From Trichoplax adhaerens (Eukaryota > Placozoa > Uniplacotomia > Trichoplacea > Trichoplacidae), in contig NW_002060943.1 in NCBI RefSeq assembly GCF_000150275.1, positions 2,756,462 through 2,820,461 of the forward strand: a stretch of DNA of 64,000 bases, read 5' to 3'. Positions 25,196 to 37,954 of this stretch are shown piece after piece. The position numbers and the translations under genes were made by a program. The notes under the pieces are model-generated. The model saw only the letters and a list, made by a program, of their open reading frames with translations, was not told the origin of the DNA and searched no databases. The number at the start of each line of letters is the position of its first letter. Position 1 is the first letter of the stretch.

Positions 25196-27517
25196 GTCCT
25201 CCTTCGGTACTTTGTTGAAAAATGATCATAGGCAATACTGGAGTTAATAAATACTAAATAAACACTAATCAAGTCATATGATTAATCCCAAAGTAACATC
25301 AATATCATGTATCAAGAAGAATAATAACAGATCTCGTGATTAAATTAAATAATTATCTGATTTTAATACATTCAACACGTCATGTCAACTAGCTAATTGT
25401 AGCAATAAATTAATACTGAGTGGAAATAAATGTAATTCCGCGATGGGAGAGATGAGACTGCATAATGAGTGAAGTCGTCGAGTTTCTTCAGTCGATGCGT
25501 TCTTATTAGAGCAAATCAGTTCATATATTACAAAAAATCGGTGAAATGTTGTAGCTGCTTGTAATTTATGTTCGTGATAGTATTTAGTTATAAATAATTA
25601 CTGTACAGTACATTCATGAACGCTTAAATACATAGATAGTAGATGTAGTCACGGTATTGGCTATCAGTTTAGCGATCAAGATTGCTCTCAATTGAAAGTA
25701 AACTATTTTTCTAGTTTAGAGAGAATGAAACCGTTATGCAGCATAGAGAATTATATCTGCCTTCAAGTAGAATAAATGCTCTATTTGATCAAACTTTCAG
25801 ATATACTCTCTGACTGTATTAGCTACACTGATAGCACTTATAAATCGATCCATGTAAATTATCTTTACTTTAATGAAATTTGGGAAAATTTAGTTAGAAA
25901 TAGAGTTATCAATTTAAAAAGGGGATTATAAAAGCTAAAGGACATGTTCAGAAATTACAGAAATGATTTATAGCGAGAAGAAATGTTCGTAGAAAATCTG
26001 CGATCTTCTCGCTTAAATGGTAAAAATCATCACGATCTGAAAACGTAAAATTCCCAAAAATGACCGAAGTAATTCACGTTATTTTACATTATAAAAAAAA
26101 ATCAGAAATCTGATAAACCCCTTTATATTTTTGTATGACAATCATAAGAAGTGTATAACGCAATAAATCTAGAAAATAGAATGAGGAAATCATTTATTGG
26201 CTTATAGTACAAGAATAGTAAAAAGTTGGCAAGTCTTGAATTTTAATCTTAAAATTAGATAGAAAAGTTAGACAACAGTATAATAAGAAGATGCGAACAA
26301 TGTTCTAACATCTTAAAGAGAAATTAGCAATCAAATAACGCATCAAAATAACAGCCAATAAAAAAATCTTCACAATCAAGATTAAATGTTGAATAAGCCA
26401 AGAAATAAGGAACACTCATGGTAGTTATGGCTCTTTAAATTATTCAATTTCATAATTGCAACCTTCCGTTAGCGACATATTTATTCTGTTTCTTGACAGT
26501 CGCTAAGCTTTGATCGATTATAATGACTTCATAAGTTCTCTTTTCTATATCAATATTTCAAAACCTGAAACATAGCTCAAGCTAAACTTCAGCATCTTTA
26601 ATCTTGTCTGCGATATATAGCTTGAACCATGGTATATTGAAATGTAGTCAGTTTAAATCTAGTGCAAAGAATATTGTAAACTGTTTTGATTCTTTGTAAA
26701 CCAAGTGTAGAAGATTTAAGCTTTCTATAAATTAATCATAAGGCTTGCTTATGCAAATTTGAAACTGTATTTACTATTATAGGATGAAGATAAACTGCAA
26801 TTTCTTGATATTCCAGCCAATAAACTCCATTTTACTTCTATCCTAATCATTCATAAATCTATCTTCTATTATATCAGTTTGTAATGATTGAAATTTTATT
26901 CCTTAAGAATTATAGCAGAGATGGAGCTAGCCCAACTTGATACAGCATGTAAGTGAATTCTATTCCAACAAGATAATCAGATTCAGATATTTTATAAATG
27001 GTTCGATCAAAATTATGTATTCCTATGTGATATACATACGCATTATTGGAATAAGCTTAAATTTAAATAAAATTCTATTTGGTGCATTTTATCAAGTATC
27101 AAAATAAGTTTTTGTTAGATCGATGACTCAATTAAAAGGATAATATCTTTGAGCACGATGATTTAAAGATTTATGTATTAGCTTAGTAGTTAATTTCTGA
27201 GGTGAAGCACAATAATATACGGTATCCACTATAGATTTTGTGTATTATTTTAAACATTTAAAAAATAATTATGCATTGAACATTAATAAGTTAGCAAAAG
27301 GTAACAAATTTTAGCAACTAATTCAGTTGTGGTGATATTGTATACCTTTTTTGCAGTGAATTGAACATACTCTTTACCATTACAGTAATAAAGTAAATTA
27401 CAAACTTAAATTTAAGCTTTGCCTTGGATATCTATTAATAGAAGAAAAATATTTTGTAAAAGGTAGTCAATACTAAGCGTGCAACAACGATTGATAAAAG
27501 TTGGAGGTTAAGATTTG
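25196..27517. other. Spacer between Pk3 and Pk4
   Basis: 2.3 kb of AT-rich sequence upstream of Pk3 and downstream of Pk4, both minus strand. No partner kinase or any coding exon was recognised, so the K/Pk alternation breaks here. Confidence 0.45.
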
Positions 27518-30500
27518 TTATGGCCATCTTTCATATAAGTCGATACAAGTTCGCTGTACCTGTCAATATAAAAAGTTTATGGACAGCATTTGAAAACTTG
27601 ATCAATGTAATCTTTGATACCCTTATTCGTACGTCTTGCCTACCTCAAAATTAGGTGGTCTCTCTTGTGTTGTTTCTGCTAGACACCAAGCAGCTAAATT
27701 CAAAAGTTTCTTTCTTGGGCGGTAGATATCTATCTTGGTAATTGCAACTTTCCAGGAAATTCGCTTATCTTTCAACTTTTTCCAGTTTTTATGAGATGCA
27801 TGCATTAAATAGTCTCTCTAATAAAGATATCATAAAACAAATTAGATCATTTTCTGTATCAGTCTTTCAAAGAAACTGATTAATTATTATAGTTTAGGGA
27901 AGAAATCTCAACTAATGCCCGATAATGTGAAAGTATTTACTAGCATAGATGGCCTTCTTTTCTTAACAAAAATCGGTTCACCAGATACCAATTCTAAGCA
28001 GATCTAAATACATATAATTAGATACCTATATTAGCAAAGTGTCTATTTGCTGTATGCTATACCAAATGCATTACTTACAGCCCCGAAACTATAAATGTCG
28101 TTTGCAGGAATTACTTTACCACAAAGAGCTTCATTACAGCAATAGCCAATCTTGCCTACATGAGATGGTAAGGTACTTTGCGCGTGGACACTTCCAGTGA
28201 AATCTAAACATCCATCACTTATTTTGGCAGATCCATTATTATCTATCAAGACATTGGTACTGGTAGATAGAAAAATGTATTATAGATTGCTATTAAAACA
28301 GTCTAGCTTTAGTTAATTGCAGTGCAAGAGATGTAGTATCACTTTAAAATTACCTTGTTAAGCAATTGTGAACTACGTTGCTATCGCGCAAGTAGCAAAG
28401 TCCGTTGATAACATCTTTAAGTATTGAAAGACGTTCCTTACATTGAGGCAGTTTATCTCCCTATTTTTTTAAAGATATACCGTAAAAATTCAGGCATATA
28501 ATTTCATTGAGTGCCTTGATTTTGCTTTGTAAGGATTAAAATTACTATGGTTATCAGAATGTAATCCAAAGTTTAGTAAATACTGAACTTTTAGTGTCAT
28601 TAGCTGCCGAAGTGAATAAGGTAGATATTCTTGTAATAGACCTCCAAGGTGAACATGGTAAGAATATGTAATTCGTAAGCTTTCATGATTTAGCCTATGG
28701 AAAAAGATTGATACAGAAAGATGAGGAGTGTAAGCAATGTTACTAAAACTGGTGCCTTGATATCGTCCAATTTCAATTGCATTTACTCCTATTGTATATT
28801 CTTATTCTTTTTTTAAGATATTAAACAGGGGAATACTTTGATGGCTTGCATTATCATGCTCTAAAATATTAACTAATTCTATTACAAATTTATCATCTAC
28901 CTAAAATTTTATCAAAATGTGAACGGAAATGCCTTAATAGATATTAACATGGCAGATACTTTTCATCATGCAGAAATGCTTCTACTCTAGCAGTATTCTT
29001 GCAGTCTACCCGAGATATCACACATTTCGATAGAATTATGAATTAAAATTTCCTAATCTATATTAACATGATTACAATATACTTTGTCGTGTGTAAGTAC
29101 TTTTACTCCACTTTCATTATGTAATACAGTTTTATTTACTTTATAATATACTAGTAAACTGGTTAATTAAAGCACCCTCAATATCGAAAAGATTCTGGAA
29201 TGAATGTCCTAAACTGGATTTATTTAATTAGTTTTCAAATAATCGAGTAGAATTTTATTTAATCCCATAGAGCAGCTATAACTGGATAAAATGTTTATCG
29301 AAAGTATCATGGAAATGAACTTTCTTAATTTATATTAGTCTGATTAGCTTTCTCATTTTCGACTACTTCCTGTTCTTAAAGCTTACTGTAGTATCATATT
29401 TACCTATAGTTAGCGTCAGTATCTATAGATATATGCAATAAACTTCTTTAGTTAATGCTAAGTACTTATATAATTATAATAAAGAGTTTTATTCGCTCCT
29501 ATGGCAAACTTATATTTTAACCTATACTTAATGTACGACCAGAAATCGAATCATTTTGCAATCGTATCTACTCTTGCAAGATAGTTATCTTGTAAATAAC
29601 ATCTCATCAATATCTGATGGTATTATTGAAAGAACTTACCTGAGTAATTGCTCTATCAATTGATCTTTATCCGATAAATAACTGCTCATCTAATTTTGGA
29701 CGACAAAAAATCAGAAATTCCGTTAAATTTTTTTTATTCCTATTTCAGCAAAAAATAAAGTACTAATAATGTCAGCTTTAGCTCTATCCCCGATAGGTTT
29801 AACTATTCTAGATTAACTAGGTTACACATCCAAAAATTGAAAGATCTATGCTGAATAGAGAACAATAACTAGGTTTCGGAACAATTCGATCAATAAACTC
29901 TTGTAACACTGTAGTAATTCTATTTGCTAATAGCTGTGGAGTTTAAGAATGAATACCAAAGAATCGAAACCTTTTGGCGATAATGTAAGTGATAATAACG
30001 GAGTGTGGATTAAAGGACATTGTTTTGGTCGTGCTACAGTACTAAAAATTACTCTTGCTACTGCCTACAGTTGTTTTGAAGGCAAAACCTTGCTCTGATA
30101 GGCATGTTTAATGACGATTACTATACTTATAGGCATAATAATCGCCATTTAATAAAATCTATCAAAGCCATCTTGGGTTACATCCAATCTAATGGAAATA
30201 GTTTTCTATAACGATGAATTACCGTACATAAAGATGCAGCAATGCAAAGGAATATCACTATTTACGTCAATGTTGATAAATTTGGTAAAAGAAAGACAAA
30301 AACGCAAAAATTTCACCATTATGTTAAGAATTAGATGCTGCCATCAGTACTGTGTATCTAAGCACTTGAAAAAGGAAGTAAAATTTATAGTATCGTTCAA
30401 GACATTCCTTTAGTTTTTACTGTTCTAATGTGTCGTTGTATCAGAGGAATGAAAGTTTACTGCTCTAACCATTTTAATATTGCGATACTGTAGTCGTATT

Positions 30501-32591
30501 GCCTAAAGTTTGTCTTAAAGGCAAGACCCTGCACTGATCGGCAACTTCAGTGACGATTATTATGCTTATAAACCGAATTAATATCATTTAAAACCTATCA
30601 AAATCGTCTTGGCTTAAATACAATTTAACAGAAACACAGTAGTTATTCATAACGATGAATTAGTTTATACAAAGATGTGCCGATGGAATGGAGTATTACA
30701 CTATTTACATCAATGTTGATAATTATGGTAAGAGAAAGACAAAAAAAACGTAATAAATATATGATTACTATAAAGGAATTAGTTGCCATTATTAATGCTG
30801 TCAACTAAGTACTTAATAAAGGAAGGGAAATTTATGGAATCGTTCAAGGCGCTCCTTTAGTTATTAGTTTTCTAATGTGTCATTCTATTAGCAGAATGAT
30901 AGTTTACTGCTCTAACCTTTCTACTATTGTCTTTGAACTTATAAGCAGAACATGTACTTCTAATTGGAAAATATTAGATGAGAAAAGTGGTTACAGTAAG
31001 AGATTCGTTATAAGTGGACAGAGTCAATTTCATTGCTCTAAAAGATCCAATATTTCTCTTAATTTATAAACTGAATATGCAGTTTTAATTGGCAAATATT
31101 AGAAGAGAAAAATGGCCATATCGACAAATAGAAAGTTCAGTTTCTTGCTGTTCAGAAAACAGTGTTGGTCTAGACAATATTACGGTTATATCACATAGTT
31201 TGTTCAATTCATTGATGAAGTATTTGCTAATCAACGATTAAAGAATGGAATTGATTAGTAAACCGATCACAATGTTCATTAGTTGGATAATGGAGAGAAT
31301 TTAAATTGCCTTGGATTAAAAACTGATAGTAAACTGCGTGACGAATGAAAATGGTTAATATCGTTTATGGAAAAATTAAAATAGTGGAAGTGTGGGATAG
31401 ACGTCGTCGAGCATCATCCTCTTTTATGTGTAATAAAGTGTTTTCCAAAAAATAAAACAAGAATCAGTTTCCTGTAAACCTTACTTTATTGCATCGATTA
31501 AGTTCGTCTTTCAAATACCAAGGACTATCTATTTTCCGTCCATCATTTTAATATTAAGCTAATTTGGGGCTGAATGACGATACGAAATGCCTATTTTATT
31601 GGTTTGATCAGGGTAAAAACATGTAGATGTTGTACCTTGTTTTAAGTCTACAGTATAGTACATCACCAATTTGAATATCTTTAACGTAAATACGTTGTTT
31701 AAGATAGGTAAAATGTGAGCAAATAATTGTGTTCGAACCCCTTATTCCCAAGTTAAAATGATCTACGAGCAACTTTAGATGGGGTTGACTGACTTGGGTT
31801 AGAAACAAAAATTGTTTTGATACAGACCATGATATATCATTATGAATTTAAGAATTCGTTTAAATTATTATAACTGGCGTATAGTTTCAAGTGCTAGTAT
31901 AGCAATTGAGAATAGAATATCTTAATAGAAACATTCATTAAATGATCTACAACAGAATTTACCTCTGGTTTCCATTTTTTAAACGCTGAAACTTTACCAT
32001 CGATAGTAATTCTATACGTAGTGCTAAAGAAGCCCGGTAGCGCCAACGCTTTCTTAATGGCTGATTGAATCGCCTAAATCAGAATGCGAACTATATTGAG
32101 TGCACCGAAACTCAAATTGATTCTATCCATTTCTAATAGCATTATTGATTGTGTAAAACTCAATACCCGTATAGTCATCTCTCAAGGAACTTACAGAGTC
32201 CGATGGAGGAGCTTGATCATCGTTATCCCCGATTGGTGAATAATCATTTGCTTTAGGTACATCAGCATAGATGACACTAGCTCGAAAGAGTCTTGAAAAG
32301 CAATTCAACCAAGGGCAACAACCACCCTAATACCGTATCCATAACCGAATAAAATGATGTCAAAGCCAAAATTAGTATTTTACCTTATTCATAGTGGCTG
32401 CAACTATCACTTATCCGTATTTCAACAAGCGTTTTAAATGCAGTAGCAATCATCTATTTTAGCCTATTCTATCATCAGTGATGGAACGAGACGTTGGGCA
32501 TTAATCTACAGTATTTCAAGTTTTTACAACTTACGTGACATGGCTCATCCTGATCTTCATATTGGATATTTCCTGTAGACCGTGGTTCCAT
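27518..32591 (-). CDS. Pk4: divergent pseudokinase, long intron
   Basis: Ten exons, 5' to 3': 32535-32591, 32195-32326, 31963-32073, 29640-29689, 28589-28694, 28354-28460, 28079-28259, 27941-28003, 27644-27817, 27518-27559 (340 aa, TAA). The start MEPRSTGN has no Gly-2 and exon 1 ends PCH rather than CCC. Exon 2 opens GGCCPWLNC, which may replace the lipid site. The N-lobe is the most reduced, with LPGFFSTTYRIT at the glycine loop and SAFKKWKPE keeping the beta-3 Lys. The catalytic loop reads VVHNCLTSTN (HNC), DFG is SDGC, and APE is CNE (GYCCNEAL). The alpha-C exon is one codon shorter than in Pk1-Pk3. The tail is VQRTCIDLYERWP. The 2.3-kb intron 3 contains a tandem duplication. Catalysis is not expected. 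Confidence 0.78.
30055..30470. repeat. Tandem duplication in Pk4 intron 3, copy 1
   Basis: About 415 bp aligned by eye to 30490-30915. Shared strings include ATAACGATGAATTA, TCAATGTTGATAA, AGAAAGACAAAAA and AGTTTACTGCTCTAACC. Period about 440 bp. Reading frames in both copies are broken. The origin (element or plain duplication) is not clear. Confidence 0.7.
30490..30915. repeat. Tandem duplication in Pk4 intron 3, copy 2
   Basis: Second copy, directly adjacent and in the same orientation. A shorter internal echo follows near 30950-31110 (TCTAATTGGAAAATATTAGA against TTTAATTGGCAAATATTAGA). Confidence 0.7.
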
Positions 32592-33179
32592 GTTTTTAAT
32601 CAATGGTATCAATCGGCATGAAATAAAGACATCTTGCCACGGAAGAGTGGCACAAAATTGGTCAAAACTAGGAGCAACAGTCTAGTGTCGTTGACAATTT
32701 TAAAAGTGTTTTGAAAATTAACTCTGGCATCACTTGACGGTAGTTTTCCATGTTAATATTATTAGATAAAGAAAACGAATGAATGGGCACCCTACTGTGA
32801 CTTCCATCACGTGATATCGATCAGGCTGATAAGAAGAATGAATATAAATCGAAGGTATTGTCCTCCACGAGGGGAACAATAGCACTAGACAATAGGCGGA
32901 GAGGGCAGTAGGCAGGCCATCGTGAAAAAACTTTTATGCCGGTGTTTGCTATCTATAAGTTCACTTTAAAAAGCTTCATTTTGACACCAGGATTTCGAGA
33001 TGAATTTCTAGGATGTCCAATATGGACTAGAATCTGTTTTCTTTATAGCTTCCTACCAGCTTATTAATCTCTAAAATGAACAAAACGATAACGATTAAAG
33101 ATAAATTCGACTAAAACAGCGTCTCTTCGTCTCTATTGGAAGTGAATAGTATCATAAAATTTGGCGTAATATCTGATAG

Positions 33180-33627
33180 ATTACTCTTTCCCTATCTCAC
33201 AAGTTGATCTAATTCTGGCGTCATCATGTAACAGCTTGCAATATCGTATATTGAACTTGGTTACGATTTAAAAATGATCAACTAGGTTCTTTGAATCAAG
33301 TTCATCATAAGATTGTTTCTTACTTCTTAAATCTTGCAATAAAGTACTGTTTCTATTCCTACTCTGAAACAATCACTCAATAATTTGTCTCTCAATGCAG
33401 TGGATAAGAATAGTTTACGGGTTTTACTTCAAATACTTGTTCAATATCAAATTAGCACTTAGACCAAGTAAAACTATAAGTAGCAAGATCTTAAACTGAA
33501 CTCTCTTCCTGAAAATGTCAGCGTTTAACATCTTTCATTTCAGACTATTAAAATGGTTATTTTAAGTAGTAATGTTGTAGTACTTCGTCAGCAAAGCGAC
33601 GGGTTATAGGTGTACTTCTCATTATTT
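33180..33627. repeat. Tandem duplication of about 450 bp, copy 1
   Basis: Aligned by eye to 33628-34078. Shared strings include AAGTTGATCTAATTCT, GCGTCATCATGT, TATTGAACTTGGTTACGAT, ATCTTGCAATAAAGTACT and CAGTAAAGCGACG-like ends. Non-coding in all frames. Confidence 0.75.
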
Positions 33628-34078
33628 ATACTTTACTCTTTTCCCATTTAAGTTGATCTAATTCTAGCGTCATCATGTTAACTGCTTACAATCTATATTG
33701 AACTTGGTTACGATGTAGAAATGATTAACATGGTTCTTCGATTCGAGTTTATCTTAAGATTGCTTCTTACTTCTAAAATCTTGCAATAAAGTACTTTTCC
33801 TATCCTGGCCTTAAACAGTTACTCAATAATATAATATGTCTCCAAATGTAGCATATAAAATTGTTTTCTTACTTCAAACATTTGTAAAATATTAATATAG
33901 TAAATTTAGACCATGTAAAACTACACATAGCTAGATCTTAGACTGAGCTCCCTTCCTAAAGGAGTCAGCCTTTTATATCCTTCATTTAGGACTATTAAAA
34001 CTGCTACTTTAAGTAACAATATTGTGACTCATGCTCCGTCAGTAAAGCGACGTGGTGCAGGATTAGTTCTCATTCTAG
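33628..34078. repeat. Tandem duplication of about 450 bp, copy 2
   Basis: Direct neighbour of copy 1 in the same orientation, diverged by many substitutions and short indels. Confidence 0.75.
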
Positions 34079-34984
34079 CCTGCAGTTATCTTCTCTAAAT
34101 TATCCACTAACAGCACTCGATAATCCTATAGTCTTGTACTTTATTACACCCGCCTAAATGTGATTTGTATGACAGCTAGCCAATTCAGGTCTAGCGCTGC
34201 CATCTCACTTGTAATTATCGAGATCACACCATAGAATCTATATTCCTACAAATTGATGATCACGATTTATCGGCATGTCGTTTTCTACTAAAAAAATGAA
34301 ATGTGCAAAGTTTATTCGGTCAACTTAATCGGTCATCCACTTTTGTTTTGACCATGTCTATTCCTCATATAAAATCAAACGAAATGGCTGTTGTTCTCTT
34401 TTACAATCTAGCAATGGTCAGCAAGGTTTTTTCGATTCTAATCCACCTTAAGATAGATTCTTGTTACTTACCGTACATCTCCGTTGTTGTAGTTTCTTCA
34501 AAAATAAAATGATCATGGTCTAGTTGGTAATGAATTTATATGTTTTGACGTAGTGTACATCTCGCCAAAAAAATTACAGTTCTCGTCTACAAACTAGAAT
34601 TGATCAATAAGGTACTTTAATTCTCCTCTTTCCATCAATAAAAACATGTCGAGGAACTGAAACAAAGCCTTACTGGTATTATATTACATACGGTAATATG
34701 ATGGATTCCTTACTTATGATCAATCGAGATTTAGCGGCGTTCTTCAAAAAGATTTCATTGTAGTTGATACAGCTAGCCGAAATTATGGTTTAGCAAATCA
34801 TTTTTTTGTTCTGGATAATACTGTAAGAAACTATGTAGGAATAATCATCTCCTAACGGTAAAACAACGAAGCTTTATTCCATGTCTATTCTTCTACAGTA
34901 AGAGAATTGATCATGTTAATATTGTAAGCATGAATTAGCTAAGCCGTAACGGTAAACCCGTCAAGATCTGTTGTCTACTTCTTT

Positions 34985-35282
34985 TAACATGAATTATTGT
35001 AGTCATTGTAGAATGCAGCTACTCCACTTAGCAGGGAATCTTCTTAAGGTCTGAATGGAACAATTGTAGACTAATGCTTACTAATATCTTAACGTAATAT
35101 TCAGTTACGACACTAATTTTATTCGCGCGGAAACTAGCTTGCAGCTCAAGAATAAAGGTACCTATTAGTGTGTTGCAGCCGATACGATAGTACATGCCTT
35201 TATGATCTGTTATAATTCTAAGGATACAATAAAAGATACCTTTAGTTAGAATTATTACTTACCCCATTTCAATCTAAGCAGT
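34985..35282. repeat. Tandem duplication of about 280 bp, copy 1
   Basis: Aligned by eye to 35283-35548. Shared strings include CTTAGC-GGG, AATGGAACAATTGTAGAC, ACGACA-TAATTTT and TTTCA-TCTAAGCAG at the end. Non-coding. Confidence 0.65.
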
Positions 35283-35548
35283 ATAGAATATAATCGCTTA
35301 GCGGGGTATCCTCTTAACGTCTAAATGGAACAATTGTAGACCGATAATTATTATGCTATAGCGCAATAATCTATAACGACATTAATTTTTAAGCATGGAA
35401 GCTTGATTGCTGCTAAGAATCATGGTATCTATTGGTGTACTAAAGTCGATAAAATTTGAGTATATGATCTGCTATGATTCTACAGATACGATACAGGATG
35501 CCGTCAATTATAATTATTAGTTACCTCCAATTTCATTCTAAGCAGCAA
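35283..35548. repeat. Tandem duplication of about 280 bp, copy 2
   Basis: Second copy of the preceding unit, adjacent and in direct orientation. Confidence 0.65.
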
Positions 35549-37954
35549 AATAGGCGTTAATGGGAACAGGTAAAGTTAATGAACCAAAGTCGATCGGACA
35601 TACTAATGTGGAAGTCACTAGTAATCAATCCTAACTCCGAAATTATCTGAGATTGATAGTTTTAAAAATAAAGACAAAAAATACGAACCTATTTCGCATG
35701 AATCCTTCATCAACTACAGTATAAGAAGGTACTACTAGGAATATCTGTCATTTTTCCTAACGCTTACCCAAAAATTATATTAGTTCATATAAAAAGGCAT
35801 TTACGCTTTTTGCATCAAATTTTTTTAAAGCCTCCAGCTTTTTACAGATATGAAGAAAGCCGTAGTACTATTGGAATACTTAGTATTTCACAGAATGCCT
35901 CCAATTAATTCGTGATATCGGTAGTTTTTGCATTGAAATTGAGGTTTATACTAAATCTAAACCCTAATCATCGGTCTATAGGTGTTTAGCTAGTGATCTA
36001 AAATTTCGCATAAACTTTCAAAAAGTGCAAAAAAATACGATACTACTAGAGTTGGTGCTAGAAGATTTCTGCTTATATAGTCAGATGAATCTTGCAACAA
36101 AACAGAGAAGAACTGCTCGACATTCGTTAGAGATAACGAAAGAACACTTTGCTCTTCTAGTTTCATAATTATACTAGCATAAATCTGCAAATAATTTAGA
36201 AAACTATGGTAAAATAGTGTTGGAGACGGTAAAAGAACATTTGCTTTCACTGTAGCATATTTTATTTTAAAATTCAGTACATAAACAAACGATTGAAAAA
36301 CACTCTTATAAGACAACATCGTAAAGTGAATGAGCCAAAACATGTCAATAAATGAAATTCCTTAGAGGTCTTCAATTATATATGTGTAGAATATTACTTT
36401 ATATACTTTTATCCAACCTTAAAACAGTGTTCGTATCTCATAGATAGCCGATAAGCATAGGACTTTAATTACTTCATAAAAACCAAATTTTAACATGTTG
36501 AACAGTACTAACACTTTAGGCATAGTTTTATATGGTAGTCCATTGCCAAGGAAAATAAAAATTTTCGTAACTATTATTAAGATGATAGGAATGATGCGAT
36601 CATAGAATTTCGATGTAAATAGGATTGTCAATTTGCAAGGTTATATTCATTTCGGTGATAGATAGCGTTGAATATGATTAGTTGAGGAGAAGAATAAACA
36701 TCTTTTCCTTCAACTTCACAAATTGAATTTACTCTTATAACATTATTGAAAATGATCGATTAAAGCCAGTATCTCTTAACAAATGAATTATTCGTAAATT
36801 CATATGGATTTAGCAATTGTATCAGTTTCGATAATTTTTTATATAGGGAAAGCTTTAAGGTAACATATTCAGTTGCATATTAAATGAATACGCTCTGTGC
36901 AATTAAGTTAAACTCAATTTTTCTTTATGTTTAACTATGTCAAAGAGTTTTGCGCCTTATAATTTAATGTCTCCATTTTCTTTTTCAGGATGTTGTATAA
37001 TTATATATGTCAGCAGGTAAATTTATCTGAAAGATTAACTGGTTTGTAGCTATAAAGATATTTAACGAATATTTTTTAAGAGTTTGCTAATACTTGAATT
37101 ATTGCAATAACATCAAATTTCTTTCCATATCTATTTTAAGCTGATGAAAGTCTATTGTAACATTAAACGTTAAATTAACGCCCAAAACCGAAAATAATCA
37201 CCAGGCTGTTGTATTGATCTAAAGAATAAATTCCTACCTTGATGAAGGTGAATCTTAGACAATAAATGGAGGTAGGAGTTGAGAATAGATTTCAAATTGC
37301 GCTTAGCAAAAAATTTTAGGATCAATATTATATCTATTTCTCATTGTAGAAGGATAAAAATGGCATTAAAAATTAAAGGATTGCGGCTGGCTTACGACTA
37401 TCGAATTGTTTTAAAAGTATCAAGTGTAGTCTTTTTTTAACAGCCAATGCTGCAAGTAAAAATGACGTCTGTATCCCTTTGCTTAAAGAAATGGTTAGAA
37501 TGGCTATCTTAAGACATTCACTACCATTGATTTAGCTGTATTGAACCAAATAATAGCCCCAATACTATCAAGATGTTACAGTTGTGGCCAATTTTTTACT
37601 CTTGTATCGATGAATTACTTCTTGAGATTCGCCGTAGTCGAATAAGCGATGCTAAATAGTTTACAATCTATGATGATGAAGAAATAAAGCAGTGAAATAG
37701 TTGCCGATGGAATTTGCAACCTAATGATAGTAAAGCTAATGTGATATGGCAGAAAAGCATTAAAAACTTGGCTTACGAAAACAATTTATAATTAATGTAA
37801 TGGAGGGGAAAGAAAGAGTACAATATTGGCATGTGAGAATGATTTACTATTCTGATGTCACATTTTGAAAAAAAAGTGAAATTTTTGCCTATTAAAATAT
37901 CTATAGCCAAATGTAATGTAGGAGAAGGTGGTAAACTATTTATTTACCAAATAA

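Larger units (their letters stand above)
32592..37954. other. Spacer between Pk4 and K3
   Basis: 5.4 kb without a supported gene. It contains two separate tandem duplications (33180-34078 and 34985-35548). Minus-strand frames of 117 codons (35990-36343) and 70 codons (36419-36631) have hydrophobic stretches but no family I can name, and no paralog or splice support. Confidence 0.4.

Noticed and set aside
35990-36343. 117-codon minus-strand frame, the longest unexplained one in the spacers
   Set aside because: Leu/Phe/Ser-rich with no domain signature or conserved partner. A transcript would be needed to call it.
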